Source: Deltaproteobacteria bacterium (GTDB taxonomy: Bacteria; Desulfobacterota; Syntrophobacteria; Syntrophobacterales; Thermodesulforhabdaceae). Taken from it: a DNA stretch of 39,709 nucleotides. The stretch covers positions 1-39,709 of the forward strand of contig JAFDGW010000024.1 of assembly GCA_019309115.1 (NCBI GenBank), in the 5' to 3' direction. The notes beneath the pieces are model-generated. The model had not been told where the DNA came from. It was given only the letters and a program-made list of their open reading frames with translations, and did not search any database. Position 1 is the first letter of the stretch; every line of letters starts with the position of its first letter. Made by a program: the position numbers and the translations under genes. Below, piece by piece: positions 15,842-24,619 of the stretch.

Positions 15842-17182
15842 TCATTTAGGTTTTGCCCATGTCACCCCAAAAAAGCCGTCGATACCATGCCTGTGAGGCC
15901 ACGTCCTCAGGTTGTACTTTTCAAGCAGTTTTTCCGAATGGGGAATCACGTCTGACGGATTGATTCGGGGCCATTTCCACTTTTCTTCAAACCTCTGTGC
16001 TATATCTTCGTTTTCTTCGCTGAAAATGGTGCATGTTGCGTAGGTTAATGTTCCTCCCGGTTTGACAAAATTAGCTGCGTGATCCAAAAGATCGTACTGT
16101 TGCTTTCCCGCTCGCCAAGGATCTCTCGGATGAGTTTTCCACTTGATGTCCGGATTGCGCCTTATAGTGCCCCAACCCGTACATGGAGCGTCAAGGAGAA
16201 CCCTGTCAAAAAGTCCCACTTCTTCGGGATTAAGGGATCTCACATCCTCTGTTCTTGTCGAAATTATTTCAATACCCAGTCGTTTCACATTTTCCATCAA
16301 GGCCTCCAGTTTCCAAGAAGCGGAATCAACGGCTAGTATCTGGCCCTTGTTTTTCATTATTTCGGCCAGTTGAGTTGCTTTTATGCCGTAACCGGTGCAC
16401 AGGTCGAGCAGGCGTTCTCCCGGCAAGGGGTTTACCATGAGGGGTATCAACTGAGAAGCTTCGTCCTGTATCTGAATCCAGCCTTGTATAAACGGTTCAG
16501 TTTGCCCTATATCTTCGCTAGGATTTCTAATTGTCATCGCCGTTGATAGGTATCTTCCCTGTTCAACGATAGCACCTCGCTTCCGAAACCATTGGGCTAC
16601 CATTTCGGGTTGTGCTCTAAGCAAATTAACCCTTATGGTCAGACCGGGCACTTCGTTGTTAGCTTCGCAAATCTTCTGCACTTCTTCCATGGAAAAATGG
16701 TGCATCATCTTTTCGACGAACCATCTGGGGTGGGATGTCAAAACGGCGAGGTAGGTTAGAGGATCGGATTTCCGATCAGGAAATGGCCAGTCAGGATGTC
16801 GTCGGGCCGCATTGCGGAGTATTCCGTTCACGAAGGACACGATATGTTTGGGTTGAGTAGCACGGGCTATTTTTACTGTTTCGTTAACAGCAGCATGAGC
16901 CGGGATTTTAGTGAGAAACGTTATCTGATACAAACCCAGCCGGAGAAGTACCATCACATGTGGTGCAATTTTCCTGAGGGGTGTTTTACTCAGCGTTTCA
17001 ATGTACCAATCCAGCCTCCCCTGCCATCTTAGTACGCCGTACACAAGTTCGGTAGCGAGCGCTTTTTCTCGCTTGTCCATGGTATTGAAGCGCCGAAACA
17101 TGCTCCGAAGCAGTGAATCCGGATGAATTTGCCTTTCCTGTATGAGTAGCAAAGCATGATAAGCCAGGGTTCGAGCGTTCAT
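15842..17182 (-). CDS. rsmB: 16S rRNA m5C967 methyltransferase
   Basis: A 446-residue protein with an N-terminal NusB-like RNA-binding domain (about residues 1-140, with [13 protein letters not shown]) followed by a SAM-dependent methyltransferase domain. Motif I is [14 protein letters not shown], motif IV holds D-A-P-C-T-G-W-G-T and motif [10 protein letters not shown], the two cysteines used by RNA m5C methyltransferases. The fmt-rsmB neighbourhood is widely conserved in bacteria. It overlaps the DUF116 gene by 4 bp, which suggests coupled translation. Confidence 0.95.
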   Translation of the reverse strand: MNARTLAYHALLLIQERQIHPDSLLRSMFRRFNTMDKREKALATELVYGVLRWQGRLDWYIETLSKTPLRKIAPHVMVLLRLGLYQITFLTKIPAHAAVNETVKIARATQPKHIVSFVNGILRNAARRHPDWPFPDRKSDPLTYLAVLTSHPRWFVEKMMHHFSMEEVQKICEANNEVPGLTIRVNLLRAQPEMVAQWFRKRGAIVEQGRYLSTAMTIRNPSEDIGQTEPFIQGWIQIQDEASQLIPLMVNPLPGERLLDLCTGYGIKATQLAEIMKNKGQILAVDSASWKLEALMENVKRLGIEIISTRTEDVRSLNPEEVGLFDRVLLDAPCTGWGTIRRNPDIKWKTHPRDPWRAGKQQYDLLDHAANFVKPGGTLTYATCTIFSEENEDIAQRFEEKWKWPRINPSDVIPHSEKLLEKYNLRTWPHRHGIDGFFGVTWAKPK

Positions 17183-17958
17183 CCCTTACCACGAATTTCC
17201 TTTAAAATGGCTTCGATTTCTTTTACGTCAACCTGTGTATTAAAGCATGGACCGTGAGGTCGCCGGTTAAATATGCCATAAACTGGCAGGGGAGTTGTAT
17301 CCTGTATTCCGCTGGTCAAATCTCTTTCGCAAGCCACGGCAATGATAAGCTCCGGCTTGGTTTCGATAACTATTCTTCTAGCAATCGTTCCTCCCGTTGC
17401 AACTCTTAGAGCTGTTCCATATTTTTCCGAAATTTCCAGCAAATCCTTTATTACGCATTTTCCGCATCTTTTGCAGTTTTCCACCCGGTAAGTTATCTTT
17501 ACCGGACATTCACTGTATTGAAGACAATGGGGCATGAGTAGCAAAATTCTTTCCGGTCTTTTGCCGTTTAAGCACTGGTGGAGTACCAGACGGTTATTCA
17601 CGCCTACAAAAGCATGCTGCACCTGCTGCTTTGAAAGCCCTATGAGTTTTCCTACTGCGATGAAGATTGGTAAAAAGTAACGGATTGCAATAGTTCTCAG
17701 AAACCTGGAAAAGGGAACAGGGCTATCACGACCTGCTATTACCACCCATGACAAGCTTGAAAACGTTATAATAACAAACATGCCTGTAAGGCCCAATATT
17801 GCCACAAGGGTCCATTTAACAAAGTGTGGGAGAGCGTTTAACCCTTTCATGGGAATAAGGTAAGCACTTAAGAGAAATGCTAAAATCAGAAGGGCCGTCA
17901 GTACTATCAGAAGCAAAAAAACCAGTGATTCCTTTTTGTCCGATACGTGAACCTGCAT
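17179..17958 (-). CDS. DUF116 membrane protein
   Basis: A 259-residue protein with two N-terminal membrane segments (about residues 12-34 and 48-75) and a soluble, cysteine-rich C-terminal domain. That domain carries P-H-C-L-Q, E-C-P and ENCKRCGKC, which may bind a metal or an iron-sulfur cluster, and A-V-A-C-E-R-D-L further on. This pattern is the DUF116 family, whose function I do not know. Its position between fmt and rsmB is a common arrangement for the family in anaerobes. It begins 5 bp after fmt and overlaps rsmB by 4 bp, so it belongs to the same operon. Confidence 0.85.
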   Translation of the reverse strand: MQVHVSDKKESLVFLLLIVLTALLILAFLLSAYLIPMKGLNALPHFVKWTLVAILGLTGMFVIITFSSLSWVVIAGRDSPVPFSRFLRTIAIRYFLPIFIAVGKLIGLSKQQVQHAFVGVNNRLVLHQCLNGKRPERILLLMPHCLQYSECPVKITYRVENCKRCGKCVIKDLLEISEKYGTALRVATGGTIARRIVIETKPELIIAVACERDLTSGIQDTTPLPVYGIFNRRPHGPCFNTQVDVKEIEAILKEIRGKG

Positions 17959-17963
17959 TAGGC

Positions 17964-18929
17964 CTATCCCAGAATCGCACCTATGATGTTCGGCTTTCCC
18001 CTTACGAATTTTTCAGCACTCACCTTCCGGCGCCCTTCCAATTGCAGGCTACTCACGCTTACGAGATTGCCGTCACCGGTTCCGATCAGAAGGCCATCTT
18101 CGGTAAGTCGCACAACTTTTCCCGGGCTAATTCCCATCAATTGCACCGAAGCAATATTGCCGCCATAGCATTTGAGCCTTCGACCTTGCCAGAACGTATG
18201 AGCGCCTGGCCATGGATCAAACGCTCTGATTGTTCTTACAATCTCATCCGCCCTCCTTTGCCAGTTTATGTTCAATTCCTCTTTCTTTATGGGTTCTGCA
18301 TAGGTTGCGATAGAGTGATTCTGCGGGACTGGTTTTATTGCACCAGATGCCCAGTCTATGAGTGTTTTCCTAAGGAGGGCTGAACCAAGTGTGGCCAACC
18401 GATCATGAAGTGAACCGGCTGTTTCATTGGGGGCAATCCTTATTTCTTCCTGAGCCAGTATGGGGCCAGAGTCGAGTCCTTCATCGAGCAACATTATGGT
18501 TACACCGGTTTTTTCCTCGCCGGCGAGGATAGCCCGTTGTATTGGGGCAGCACCTCTATATTTTGGAAGCAGCGATGGATGGGCGTTGATCACGCCCAAG
18601 GGGAAAGCGTCCAATAGCGCTGGTGGAATTATCTGACCATAAGCCACAACTACACCAACATCAGCTCTCACGGATTTAATCTTATCAATGACTTTTTGCT
18701 CTTTTATCCGATCGGGTTGGTAGCATGGAAGTTCAAGAAGCTGAGCCGCCAGCTTTTTTACAGGTGGATGGGTCGGCTTCTTTCCCCGGCCTGCTGGCCG
18801 ATCAGGTTGAGTTACCACCAGCCTAATGTCGAATTTTTCTGACTCTGCCAGTTCCTGCAAGAAAGGCAGCGAAAACTCTGGAGTTCCAAAGAAAACAACG
18901 GAAATCTTCTTATCTTTGTTCATATTCAT
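17964..18929 (-). CDS. fmt: Methionyl-tRNA formyltransferase
   Basis: A 321-residue enzyme that formylates initiator Met-tRNA using 10-formyl-tetrahydrofolate. The N-terminal catalytic domain begins V-V-F-F-G-T-P-E-F and contains the catalytic cluster N-A-H-P-S-L-L-P-K-Y-R-G-A-A-P-I, followed by D-E-G-L-D-S-G-P-I-L. A smaller C-terminal tRNA-binding beta-barrel follows with W-P-G-A-H-T-F. It sits 8 bp after def, the standard pairing of the formylation and deformylation enzymes. Confidence 0.97.
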   Translation of the reverse strand: MNMNKDKKISVVFFGTPEFSLPFLQELAESEKFDIRLVVTQPDRPAGRGKKPTHPPVKKLAAQLLELPCYQPDRIKEQKVIDKIKSVRADVGVVVAYGQIIPPALLDAFPLGVINAHPSLLPKYRGAAPIQRAILAGEEKTGVTIMLLDEGLDSGPILAQEEIRIAPNETAGSLHDRLATLGSALLRKTLIDWASGAIKPVPQNHSIATYAEPIKKEELNINWQRRADEIVRTIRAFDPWPGAHTFWQGRRLKCYGGNIASVQLMGISPGKVVRLTEDGLLIGTGDGNLVSVSSLQLEGRRKVSAEKFVRGKPNIIGAILG

Positions 18930-18937
18930 AACTCTGC

Positions 18938-19468
18938 TTAGGACCCTCGGGCAAAGGATTTTCCTTTATCGGCCATGCGCTTTTTCCACTTTCTCTTGAA
19001 CAGCTCACGTCCCACCGGGCCTAATCTGTCCACGAACAGATAGCCGTTCAGGTGATCTATCTCATGTTGCAATGCTATTGCCAGAAGTCCATCCGCTTCT
19101 AGCGTTATCTGTTTTCCCTCCGGCGATAAAGCCCTGACAGTTACTTTCTCATGACGTTTTACCTTGGCGTAAAAACCGGGGACACTTAGACAACCTTCTT
19201 CGTACTTTGTGGTGCCTTCGGCTTTTATAATCACCGGATTTATTAATGCAATAAGTCCTTGTTGAATTTCCGGTTTTTGCAGGTCGATGACTATTATCTG
19301 TTCGAGCTTACCCACCTGATTTGCGGCAAGGCCTATGCCCGGCGCATCATACATGGTTTCCGCCATGTCATCTATGAGTTTTCGGACTCTGGAGTCGATT
19401 TCTGTAACCGGTTTTGCCTGTTCCTTCAAAACAGGATCTGGATAAGTGTGAATGGTGAGCAACGCCAT
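18938..19468 (-). CDS. def: Peptide deformylase
   Basis: A 176-residue metalloenzyme removing the formyl group from nascent proteins. All three family motifs are visible: motif 1 GIGLAANQVG, motif 2 E-E-G-C-L-S-V-P with the metal-binding cysteine, and motif 3 QHEIDHLNG with the two metal-binding histidines and the catalytic glutamate. It is the first gene of the long minus-strand group. The ATG is preceded by AGAGGTG. The 150-bp gap upstream is shared with the divergent mla operon. Confidence 0.97.
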   Translation of the reverse strand: MALLTIHTYPDPVLKEQAKPVTEIDSRVRKLIDDMAETMYDAPGIGLAANQVGKLEQIIVIDLQKPEIQQGLIALINPVIIKAEGTTKYEEGCLSVPGFYAKVKRHEKVTVRALSPEGKQITLEADGLLAIALQHEIDHLNGYLFVDRLGPVGRELFKRKWKKRMADKGKSFARGS

Positions 19469-19548
19469 GGTTCACCTCTTCTGTCGTCTCGTTCGTTTCT
19501 TCAAATAACTACCTTAAGCTGCTTTGTACAGACCACATTAATCCTTTT

Positions 19549-19578
19549 TTGACAAGTCCTCAGTCTTTGTGGCATGTT
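19549..19578 (+). promoter_or_regulatory. Possible promoter of the mla operon
   Basis: A perfect TTGACA at 19549-19554 faces the mla genes; the best partner is CATGTT at 19573-19578, an 18-bp spacing with a poor -10 match. It lies in the divergent gap with def, about 40 bp before the GTG start of the STAS gene. Confidence 0.35.
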
Positions 19579-19618
19579 TTAGGGGCATATTCCGTCTAGT
19601 AATTCAGAGAGGGTAATC

Positions 19619-19939
19619 GTGGCAGATGTGGAATTCAGGAAGGACGACGAAGGAAAGGGTGTGATTTGTATCCGTGGCAATCTTACCATGGCCACTGTTC
19701 CAGCAGTCCGAAACAACATAAAGAAGCTCACTCCTTCCGATGGACTGAAAGAAACAATCGTTGATCTTGCATCTATTGACAGAATGGACACTGCTGGTGT
19801 TGCACTTCTTGTTGAGCTTTGCAGCGAATGCAGAAAAAAAGGATGTAGCTTCAAGGTGGTTAATCCCGATGAAATGGTTAGAAAAGTGATTCGTCTTGCC
19901 CAGCTAGAACAGCTTCTGACGGAAGAAGGGTTGGATTGA
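19619..19939 (+). CDS. mlaB: STAS-domain protein (MlaB-like)
   Basis: A 106-residue single STAS domain. The core segment I-D-R-M-D-T-A-G-V-A-L-L matches the loop that carries the conserved Ser/Thr in anti-anti-sigma factors and MlaB; here it is a threonine. The start is GTG with AGAGAGGG upstream. It overlaps the ABC ATPase gene by 4 bp, and MlaB is known to bind the MlaF ATPase and regulate transporter assembly, so MlaB is more likely than a sigma-factor regulator. It is placed first in the operon, whereas in E. coli mlaB is last. Confidence 0.8.
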   Translation: MADVEFRKDDEGKGVICIRGNLTMATVPAVRNNIKKLTPSDGLKETIVDLASIDRMDTAGVALLVELCSECRKKGCSFKVVNPDEMVRKVIRLAQLEQLLTEEGLD

Positions 19940-20751
19940 TGGCATTTTCTGACAGCATTATTGTCGTGAGAAATCTGGATAGCTACTATGGAACTCGTCA
20001 GATTTTGCATAGCCTCTCTTTTCATATTCCGGCTCATCAGATTTTCGTGATCATGGGCGTGAGTGGCTCGGGTAAGACAACCCTGTTCAGGCACCTTATT
20101 GGCCTTAAGCCAACACCTCCTGGAAGCGTATGGATCTACGGTGAAGACATTGGTAGCTGGAAGTCGGGGGACTGGCATAAGTATTGGCAAAGAATAGGCG
20201 TGCTGTTCCAAAATGGTGCCCTTTTCAGTTCTATGACCGTCGCAGAAAATATTACCCTTCCTTTGGCTGTCCATACCAACCTACCCCGTGAAATTATAAC
20301 CATTATGGTTGAGATGAAACTTCACATGGTAGGATTGTCCGGCTTTGCAAACTACATGCCCGCTCAGCTCAGCGGTGGTATGCGCAAAAGAGCAGGCCTG
20401 GCCCGTGCCATTGCCATGGACCCGGAGATCCTTTTTGTGGATGAGCCGTCTTCAGGGTTGGATCCCATAACTGCGGCTGGTTTAGACGATCTGCTGCTTT
20501 CCCTCAAAGAAGCGCTTGGAATGACAGTCGTTGTTGTAACTCACGAGTTGGAGAGTGCCTTCAAAATAGGTGATTACATGATAGTCATGGACAGAGGGCG
20601 TATTCTGGTTTCTGGTACTCCTGATGATGTCAGAAAATCGAATGATCGGCGGGTCAGGCAGTTTTTGGAAAGGCGTGCAGATGAAAGCGGCCAGGATCTT
20701 GAGGCCTATCTTGAACGTTTGTGTACGGTGAGGTCTAGGGTGAAGTCATGA
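19936..20751 (+). CDS. mlaF: MlaF-type ABC transporter ATPase
   Basis: A 271-residue ABC ATPase. The Walker A motif is G-V-S-G-S-G-K-T-T-L, the signature is L-S-G-G-M-R-K-R (the basic residues after the signature are typical of Mla/MCE ATPases), Walker B is I-L-F-V-D-E-P-S-S-G-L-D-P, and the H-loop is V-V-T-H-E-L. It powers phospholipid movement between inner and outer membranes together with the permease and MCE protein encoded next. It overlaps both neighbours by 4 bp. Confidence 0.93.
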   Translation: MMAFSDSIIVVRNLDSYYGTRQILHSLSFHIPAHQIFVIMGVSGSGKTTLFRHLIGLKPTPPGSVWIYGEDIGSWKSGDWHKYWQRIGVLFQNGALFSSMTVAENITLPLAVHTNLPREIITIMVEMKLHMVGLSGFANYMPAQLSGGMRKRAGLARAIAMDPEILFVDEPSSGLDPITAAGLDDLLLSLKEALGMTVVVVTHELESAFKIGDYMIVMDRGRILVSGTPDDVRKSNDRRVRQFLERRADESGQDLEAYLERLCTVRSRVKS

Positions 20752-21539
20752 CAATTACCAATGTTATTGCACACTTAGGCTCATGGGGTCTTGGAAAAAT
20801 TTTTGGCCTTGGGCGTATGGGAGTTTTCTTACTTCAGGCTGTGTCGGGTTTATGGAAGCCACCGGGAAAATTCCTTGCTATCGTTAAACATATTTACTTC
20901 ATAGGCCATCGTTCACTTTTCGTTATCTGTTTTACCGGTGCTTTTTCCGGCATGGTATTGGGGCTTCAGGGTTATTACACGCTTTCAAAGTTTGGTTCGG
21001 AAGGTTTGCTGGGTGCTGCTGTGGCCCTGAGCCTCATTCGGGAGCTCGGGCCGGTGTTGTCCGCCCTCATGGTAACAGGTAGGGCAGGTAGCGCTATCTG
21101 CGCCGAGATAGGCATCATGAGAATAGAAGAACAGATAGATGCTCTGCGGTGTATGGCAATCGATCCGCACGGTTATCTTGTGACTCCGCGTTTTATCGCT
21201 GGTTTTGTGTGTTTTCCTCTGCTGACTTCCATTTTTGATGTTATCGGCATTCTTGGCGGCTACGCCATTGGAGTTATGCTACTCGGAGCAAATCCTGGTG
21301 CTTACTGGGATGGCATATACAAAAGTGTGGCATGGGAAGATGTTTCCATGGGTTATGTAAAATCACTTGTTTTTGCGTTGCTAACAATATGGATATGCAC
21401 TTACAAAGGTTACTACGCAGGGGTTGACTCCGGATCTATGGGACCGGAAGATGTAAGCAAGGCAACAACGGAAGCCGTGGTTTTATCATCGGTATCAATA
21501 CTGGTTGCCGATTATGTTATCACTTCTATTATGTTGTGA
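20748..21539 (+). CDS. mlaE: MlaE-type lipid ABC permease
   Basis: A 263-residue integral membrane protein of the MlaE family. Recognisable parts are G-M-V-L-G-L-Q-G-Y-Y near the first core helix, R-E-L-G-P-V-L-S-A-L-M-V-T-G-R-A-G-S-A and the following coupling region E-I-G-I-M-R-I-E-E-Q-I-D-A-L, with T-P-R-F-I-A-G after it. About five to six membrane segments are predicted from hydrophobicity. It forms the transmembrane dimer that works with the MlaF-like ATPase. It overlaps the preceding gene by 4 bp. Confidence 0.93.
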   Translation: MTITNVIAHLGSWGLGKIFGLGRMGVFLLQAVSGLWKPPGKFLAIVKHIYFIGHRSLFVICFTGAFSGMVLGLQGYYTLSKFGSEGLLGAAVALSLIRELGPVLSALMVTGRAGSAICAEIGIMRIEEQIDALRCMAIDPHGYLVTPRFIAGFVCFPLLTSIFDVIGILGGYAIGVMLLGANPGAYWDGIYKSVAWEDVSMGYVKSLVFALLTIWICTYKGYYAGVDSGSMGPEDVSKATTEAVVLSSVSILVADYVITSIML

Positions 21540-21553
21540 GAAGGAGCAGCAAA

Positions 21554-22009
21554 ATGGAACATGCCACCAGCCGCCGTGTTGAATTGGCAGTGGGCGTCTT
21601 TATGCTGATAGGTCTGATTCTTACGGGTTACGTGTCTTTCAGGCTCGGCGAAGTGAACCTGTGGGGTGGTGACGAGTACGTGGTGTACGCCAGGTTCTCA
21701 AATGTAGCGGGCCTCAAGAAAAAGGCACCTGTTACAATTGCCGGCGTTGAGGTGGGCTATGTTGACGATATAAAGCTGGACAGGGGCGAGGCGTTGGTAA
21801 CTCTAAAGATCAAAAAAGGGATCAAGCTTGAAGAGGATGTTATCGCCAGCATCAAGACCATGGGTATAATCGGAGACAAATACGTGGCCATATCTCCTGG
21901 TGGATTGGACGAATATATTGAACCAGGAGGAGAAATAACCGATACTCAACCTCCCCTGGATATTGAGGAACTTCTTGGAAAATTTGTTTTCGGCAAGGTC
22001 GGTGAGTGA
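21554..22009 (+). CDS. mlaD: MlaD-type MCE protein
   Basis: A 151-residue protein with one N-terminal membrane anchor (about residues 11-29) and a single MCE domain facing the periplasm (V-Y-A-R-F-S-N-V-A-G-L, then P-V-T-I-A-G-V-E-V-G and G-D-K-Y-V-A-I-S-P-G). MlaD forms the hexameric lipid channel on the permease. I start it at the ATG with AAGGAG 9 nt upstream rather than at 21536, which overlaps mlaE. No mlaC-like periplasmic carrier follows; the next gene is on the other strand. Confidence 0.92.
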   Translation: MEHATSRRVELAVGVFMLIGLILTGYVSFRLGEVNLWGGDEYVVYARFSNVAGLKKKAPVTIAGVEVGYVDDIKLDRGEALVTLKIKKGIKLEEDVIASIKTMGIIGDKYVAISPGGLDEYIEPGGEITDTQPPLDIEELLGKFVFGKVGE

Positions 22010-22015
22010 ATCAGG

Positions 22016-24619
22016 TTACACTCTACTAATCGACCGTTCTGCGGTTACCGTTCTATTCTGCGTTATAGATTCTATCGTGGTCATGACTTCGTCAAGAGTA
22101 AATGGCTTCGTTAGCGTAGCTCGAATATCGAGTTCTTCCAGGGCTTCCTTTTCGCTAACATGATAGCCACTTATCATGAGGACAGGAGAAGAATGACCGA
22201 GTTCACGAAGTTTCTGTACAAATTCGATACCATTGAGATTTTTCATAGAGTAGTCTGTTATCACCAGATCGAAATGGTGGTTTCCGGATTCTTTTATGTG
22301 TTGCAGGGCCACCAGAGGGTCAGTGAAACTGAGAACTTTATAGTTCTTACTCTCCAGTAATTGACTAAATAGTTGGGCTATGTATTCTTCGTCGTCTACC
22401 AGTAGTATGGTCCGGGATTTTCCATCACAAAAGGGCCGGTGTTTGCTGGCTGGTGGTTGATCGGAGGAAATGTATTCTGATGTTGGTAAATAAACGGTAA
22501 ATTTGCTCCCTTTGTTAAGTTCACTCTCAACTTCAATTGCTCCGTTCAGGTCTTTTACTATGCCCTGTACGACTGAAAGTCCGAGTCCCGTGCCTTCCCC
22601 CGGTAACTTGGTGGTGAAGAAGGGTTCAAATATTCTGTCGATGTAATCATCAGGGATGCCACAACCAGTGTCTTCCACCGAAATTGTTATGTATGTACCT
22701 GGTTTCAAGCCAAGCTGTTTCGCTTTTGGCTTATCTAAATCGACCCTATCTACAGTTATTGTCACAGTTCCACCATGTTTCATGGCATGTATAGCGTTTG
22801 TGGCTAGATTCATTATTAACTGGTGTATTCGAGCAGGATCCGCATTGATAAAGCTCGGTTCCGGACGAATGTTTGTTCGCATTTTGATGTTACTGGGAGA
22901 TGCAGCTTCTATGAGCCGAATCGTTTCCTTTACTAGAGGGTTCAAGTCTATGGTGCGAAATGATTTCTCTGTGCGTCTGGCAAACACCAGTATCTGGTGT
23001 ACCACATCCCGTGCTCGATGGACTGCCTCCACAATTGTGTTGCAATGTTCGATCAATTCCTGTGAATTAGGAAGCTCTTTAAGTCTAGTGAGGGTTACCT
23101 CAACTGCCCCCGATATTATGGTCAGTATGTTGTTGAAGTCATGAGCAATGCCTGCAGCCATGACACCCAAGGCCTGTGCTTTCTGACTTTCTCTGATTTC
23201 TCTTTCTTGTTTAACGTACTCGGTAATATCTCGGGCAATGTAGAGGTAGTTAGTAACGGTACCGTCTTTGTGGCGCAAAGGTGATATAGACAGGTGAATG
23301 TATGCAACCCTTCCGTCGGACAGTTTTAACGGCAGTGTGTTGGTCCAGTCTTCGCCGCCCTCAAGTCTTCCCCGAATTTCACTTTTTTCTGCAGGAGCGA
23401 CATCTTTGAGAGGGGGATATTCAAAAAGATTCTTTCCGAGAACAGCCGGTGATTCTAATCCTGAAAGCTTGAAAAAAGCCAGGTTTGCATAGTGAACCTT
23501 CCATGATGCGTCGGTCACTGCAATAGCGTCCTTACTGCTGTTTATTGCCTTCCGCAAAAGCCTTTCCATGGCTTCGGAGTGTTGCGTCACATAGTCAAGC
23601 CTGGTTTGTAGCTGTTGCTGAAGTTTCTCGTGAGCTTCTCTAAAAGCGGTGAGAACGCTGTTGAAGGCTTGGGCCAGAGTATGAAATTCTTTGTAATCGA
23701 AACAAGCTGGATCTAATTCTCCTGATAAAGGGTTCAAGGCAACTTTTTCGGCATGTCGTATAAAATTGTACAGTTGCAGGGAAAAGTATTTCAACAGCAG
23801 ACACATAACCAAGGACGCAAATGCGAAGGTTGCAAACAAGAGTGAAAATACCGTCTTCAGGAGATGTTTTCTTTCTTGAGCCAAAGGTTTTGAGGTTCCT
23901 ATAAGGTAGATTTTTTTTAAGCTATGGAGGGGTACATAGAAAAAATCGGCGTTGCTCTCGTAACCCAGGTCTTCGAAAGACACGGACTCAGTGACCGGTA
24001 GTCCGTTCACCAAGTCTACTATAGTTTTCCCTTCTTTAATGCCAAGGCGGTTGAGAAAAGACGAAGAAAGCAGTTGAAGTAAAGCTGAGTCTGAAATCGG
24101 GTCATAGATACCCAGGGCGTAACCGACTAACTGGTCATGGTGCATTATCGGTTTAACGAATCCGAAAAACCATCCGCCTTTTTTACGAATAATCTTTTCA
24201 TTAAGTTCTCCGTGATATTCTTCAAATAATCTAATAAACCAAGATTTGGTGTATTCCAGCATACTTTCCGGGTACAGGTTCTTGTCGGTGTCCACAATGG
24301 CAATGAAAATACCGCTCGTGGCACTAGTATAGTTCATTGCAATGTTATTTAGCTGGGGCTTGAGGCCGAGCATTAAACTAACCCGACAGGTATTATCTTT
24401 TTCCATGTTTTCCAGTCTGGTTTTTAACGAGGCCAAACGCTGATTGATAAATATTTCCAGCTTTAATGCCTCCGCCATTGTAGATGACTTAAATTCATTC
24501 AATTGGGATCTTTGAAGCGTCAGATAAAGAGTGGATCCATATAGCAGGGCTACACCGAGTACTAGCAGCAATACTACAATTAGAATAGTTTTACATAAGC
24601 TTCTGTTAGTGAAGTTCAT
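22016..24619 (-). CDS. Hybrid sensor histidine kinase
   Basis: An 867-residue membrane kinase. A first membrane helix (about residues 11-31), a roughly 220-residue extracytoplasmic sensor region, and a second helix (about 255-278) precede a PAS domain (about 360-475, with a C-terminal PAC part). The HisKA phosphorylated histidine is H493 in G-I-A-H-D-F-N-N-I-L. The ATPase domain shows N-L-A-T-N-A-I-H-A-M, D-T-G-C-G-I-P and G-T-G-L-G-L-S. A C-terminal receiver domain has its aspartate at about residue 789 in V-I-T-D-Y-S. I chose the second ATG, with AGGA 5 nt upstream; an ATG 6 bp earlier is possible. No DNA-binding response regulator gene lies nearby. Confidence 0.92.
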   Translation of the reverse strand: MNFTNRSLCKTILIVVLLLVLGVALLYGSTLYLTLQRSQLNEFKSSTMAEALKLEIFINQRLASLKTRLENMEKDNTCRVSLMLGLKPQLNNIAMNYTSATSGIFIAIVDTDKNLYPESMLEYTKSWFIRLFEEYHGELNEKIIRKKGGWFFGFVKPIMHHDQLVGYALGIYDPISDSALLQLLSSSFLNRLGIKEGKTIVDLVNGLPVTESVSFEDLGYESNADFFYVPLHSLKKIYLIGTSKPLAQERKHLLKTVFSLLFATFAFASLVMCLLLKYFSLQLYNFIRHAEKVALNPLSGELDPACFDYKEFHTLAQAFNSVLTAFREAHEKLQQQLQTRLDYVTQHSEAMERLLRKAINSSKDAIAVTDASWKVHYANLAFFKLSGLESPAVLGKNLFEYPPLKDVAPAEKSEIRGRLEGGEDWTNTLPLKLSDGRVAYIHLSISPLRHKDGTVTNYLYIARDITEYVKQEREIRESQKAQALGVMAAGIAHDFNNILTIISGAVEVTLTRLKELPNSQELIEHCNTIVEAVHRARDVVHQILVFARRTEKSFRTIDLNPLVKETIRLIEAASPSNIKMRTNIRPEPSFINADPARIHQLIMNLATNAIHAMKHGGTVTITVDRVDLDKPKAKQLGLKPGTYITISVEDTGCGIPDDYIDRIFEPFFTTKLPGEGTGLGLSVVQGIVKDLNGAIEVESELNKGSKFTVYLPTSEYISSDQPPASKHRPFCDGKSRTILLVDDEEYIAQLFSQLLESKNYKVLSFTDPLVALQHIKESGNHHFDLVITDYSMKNLNGIEFVQKLRELGHSSPVLMISGYHVSEKEALEELDIRATLTKPFTLDEVMTTIESITQNRTVTAERSISRV

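Noticed and set aside
19579-20274. 231-aa minus-strand frame opposite mlaB-mlaF
   Set aside because: Antisense to clearly recognisable STAS and ABC ATPase genes; low-complexity composition.
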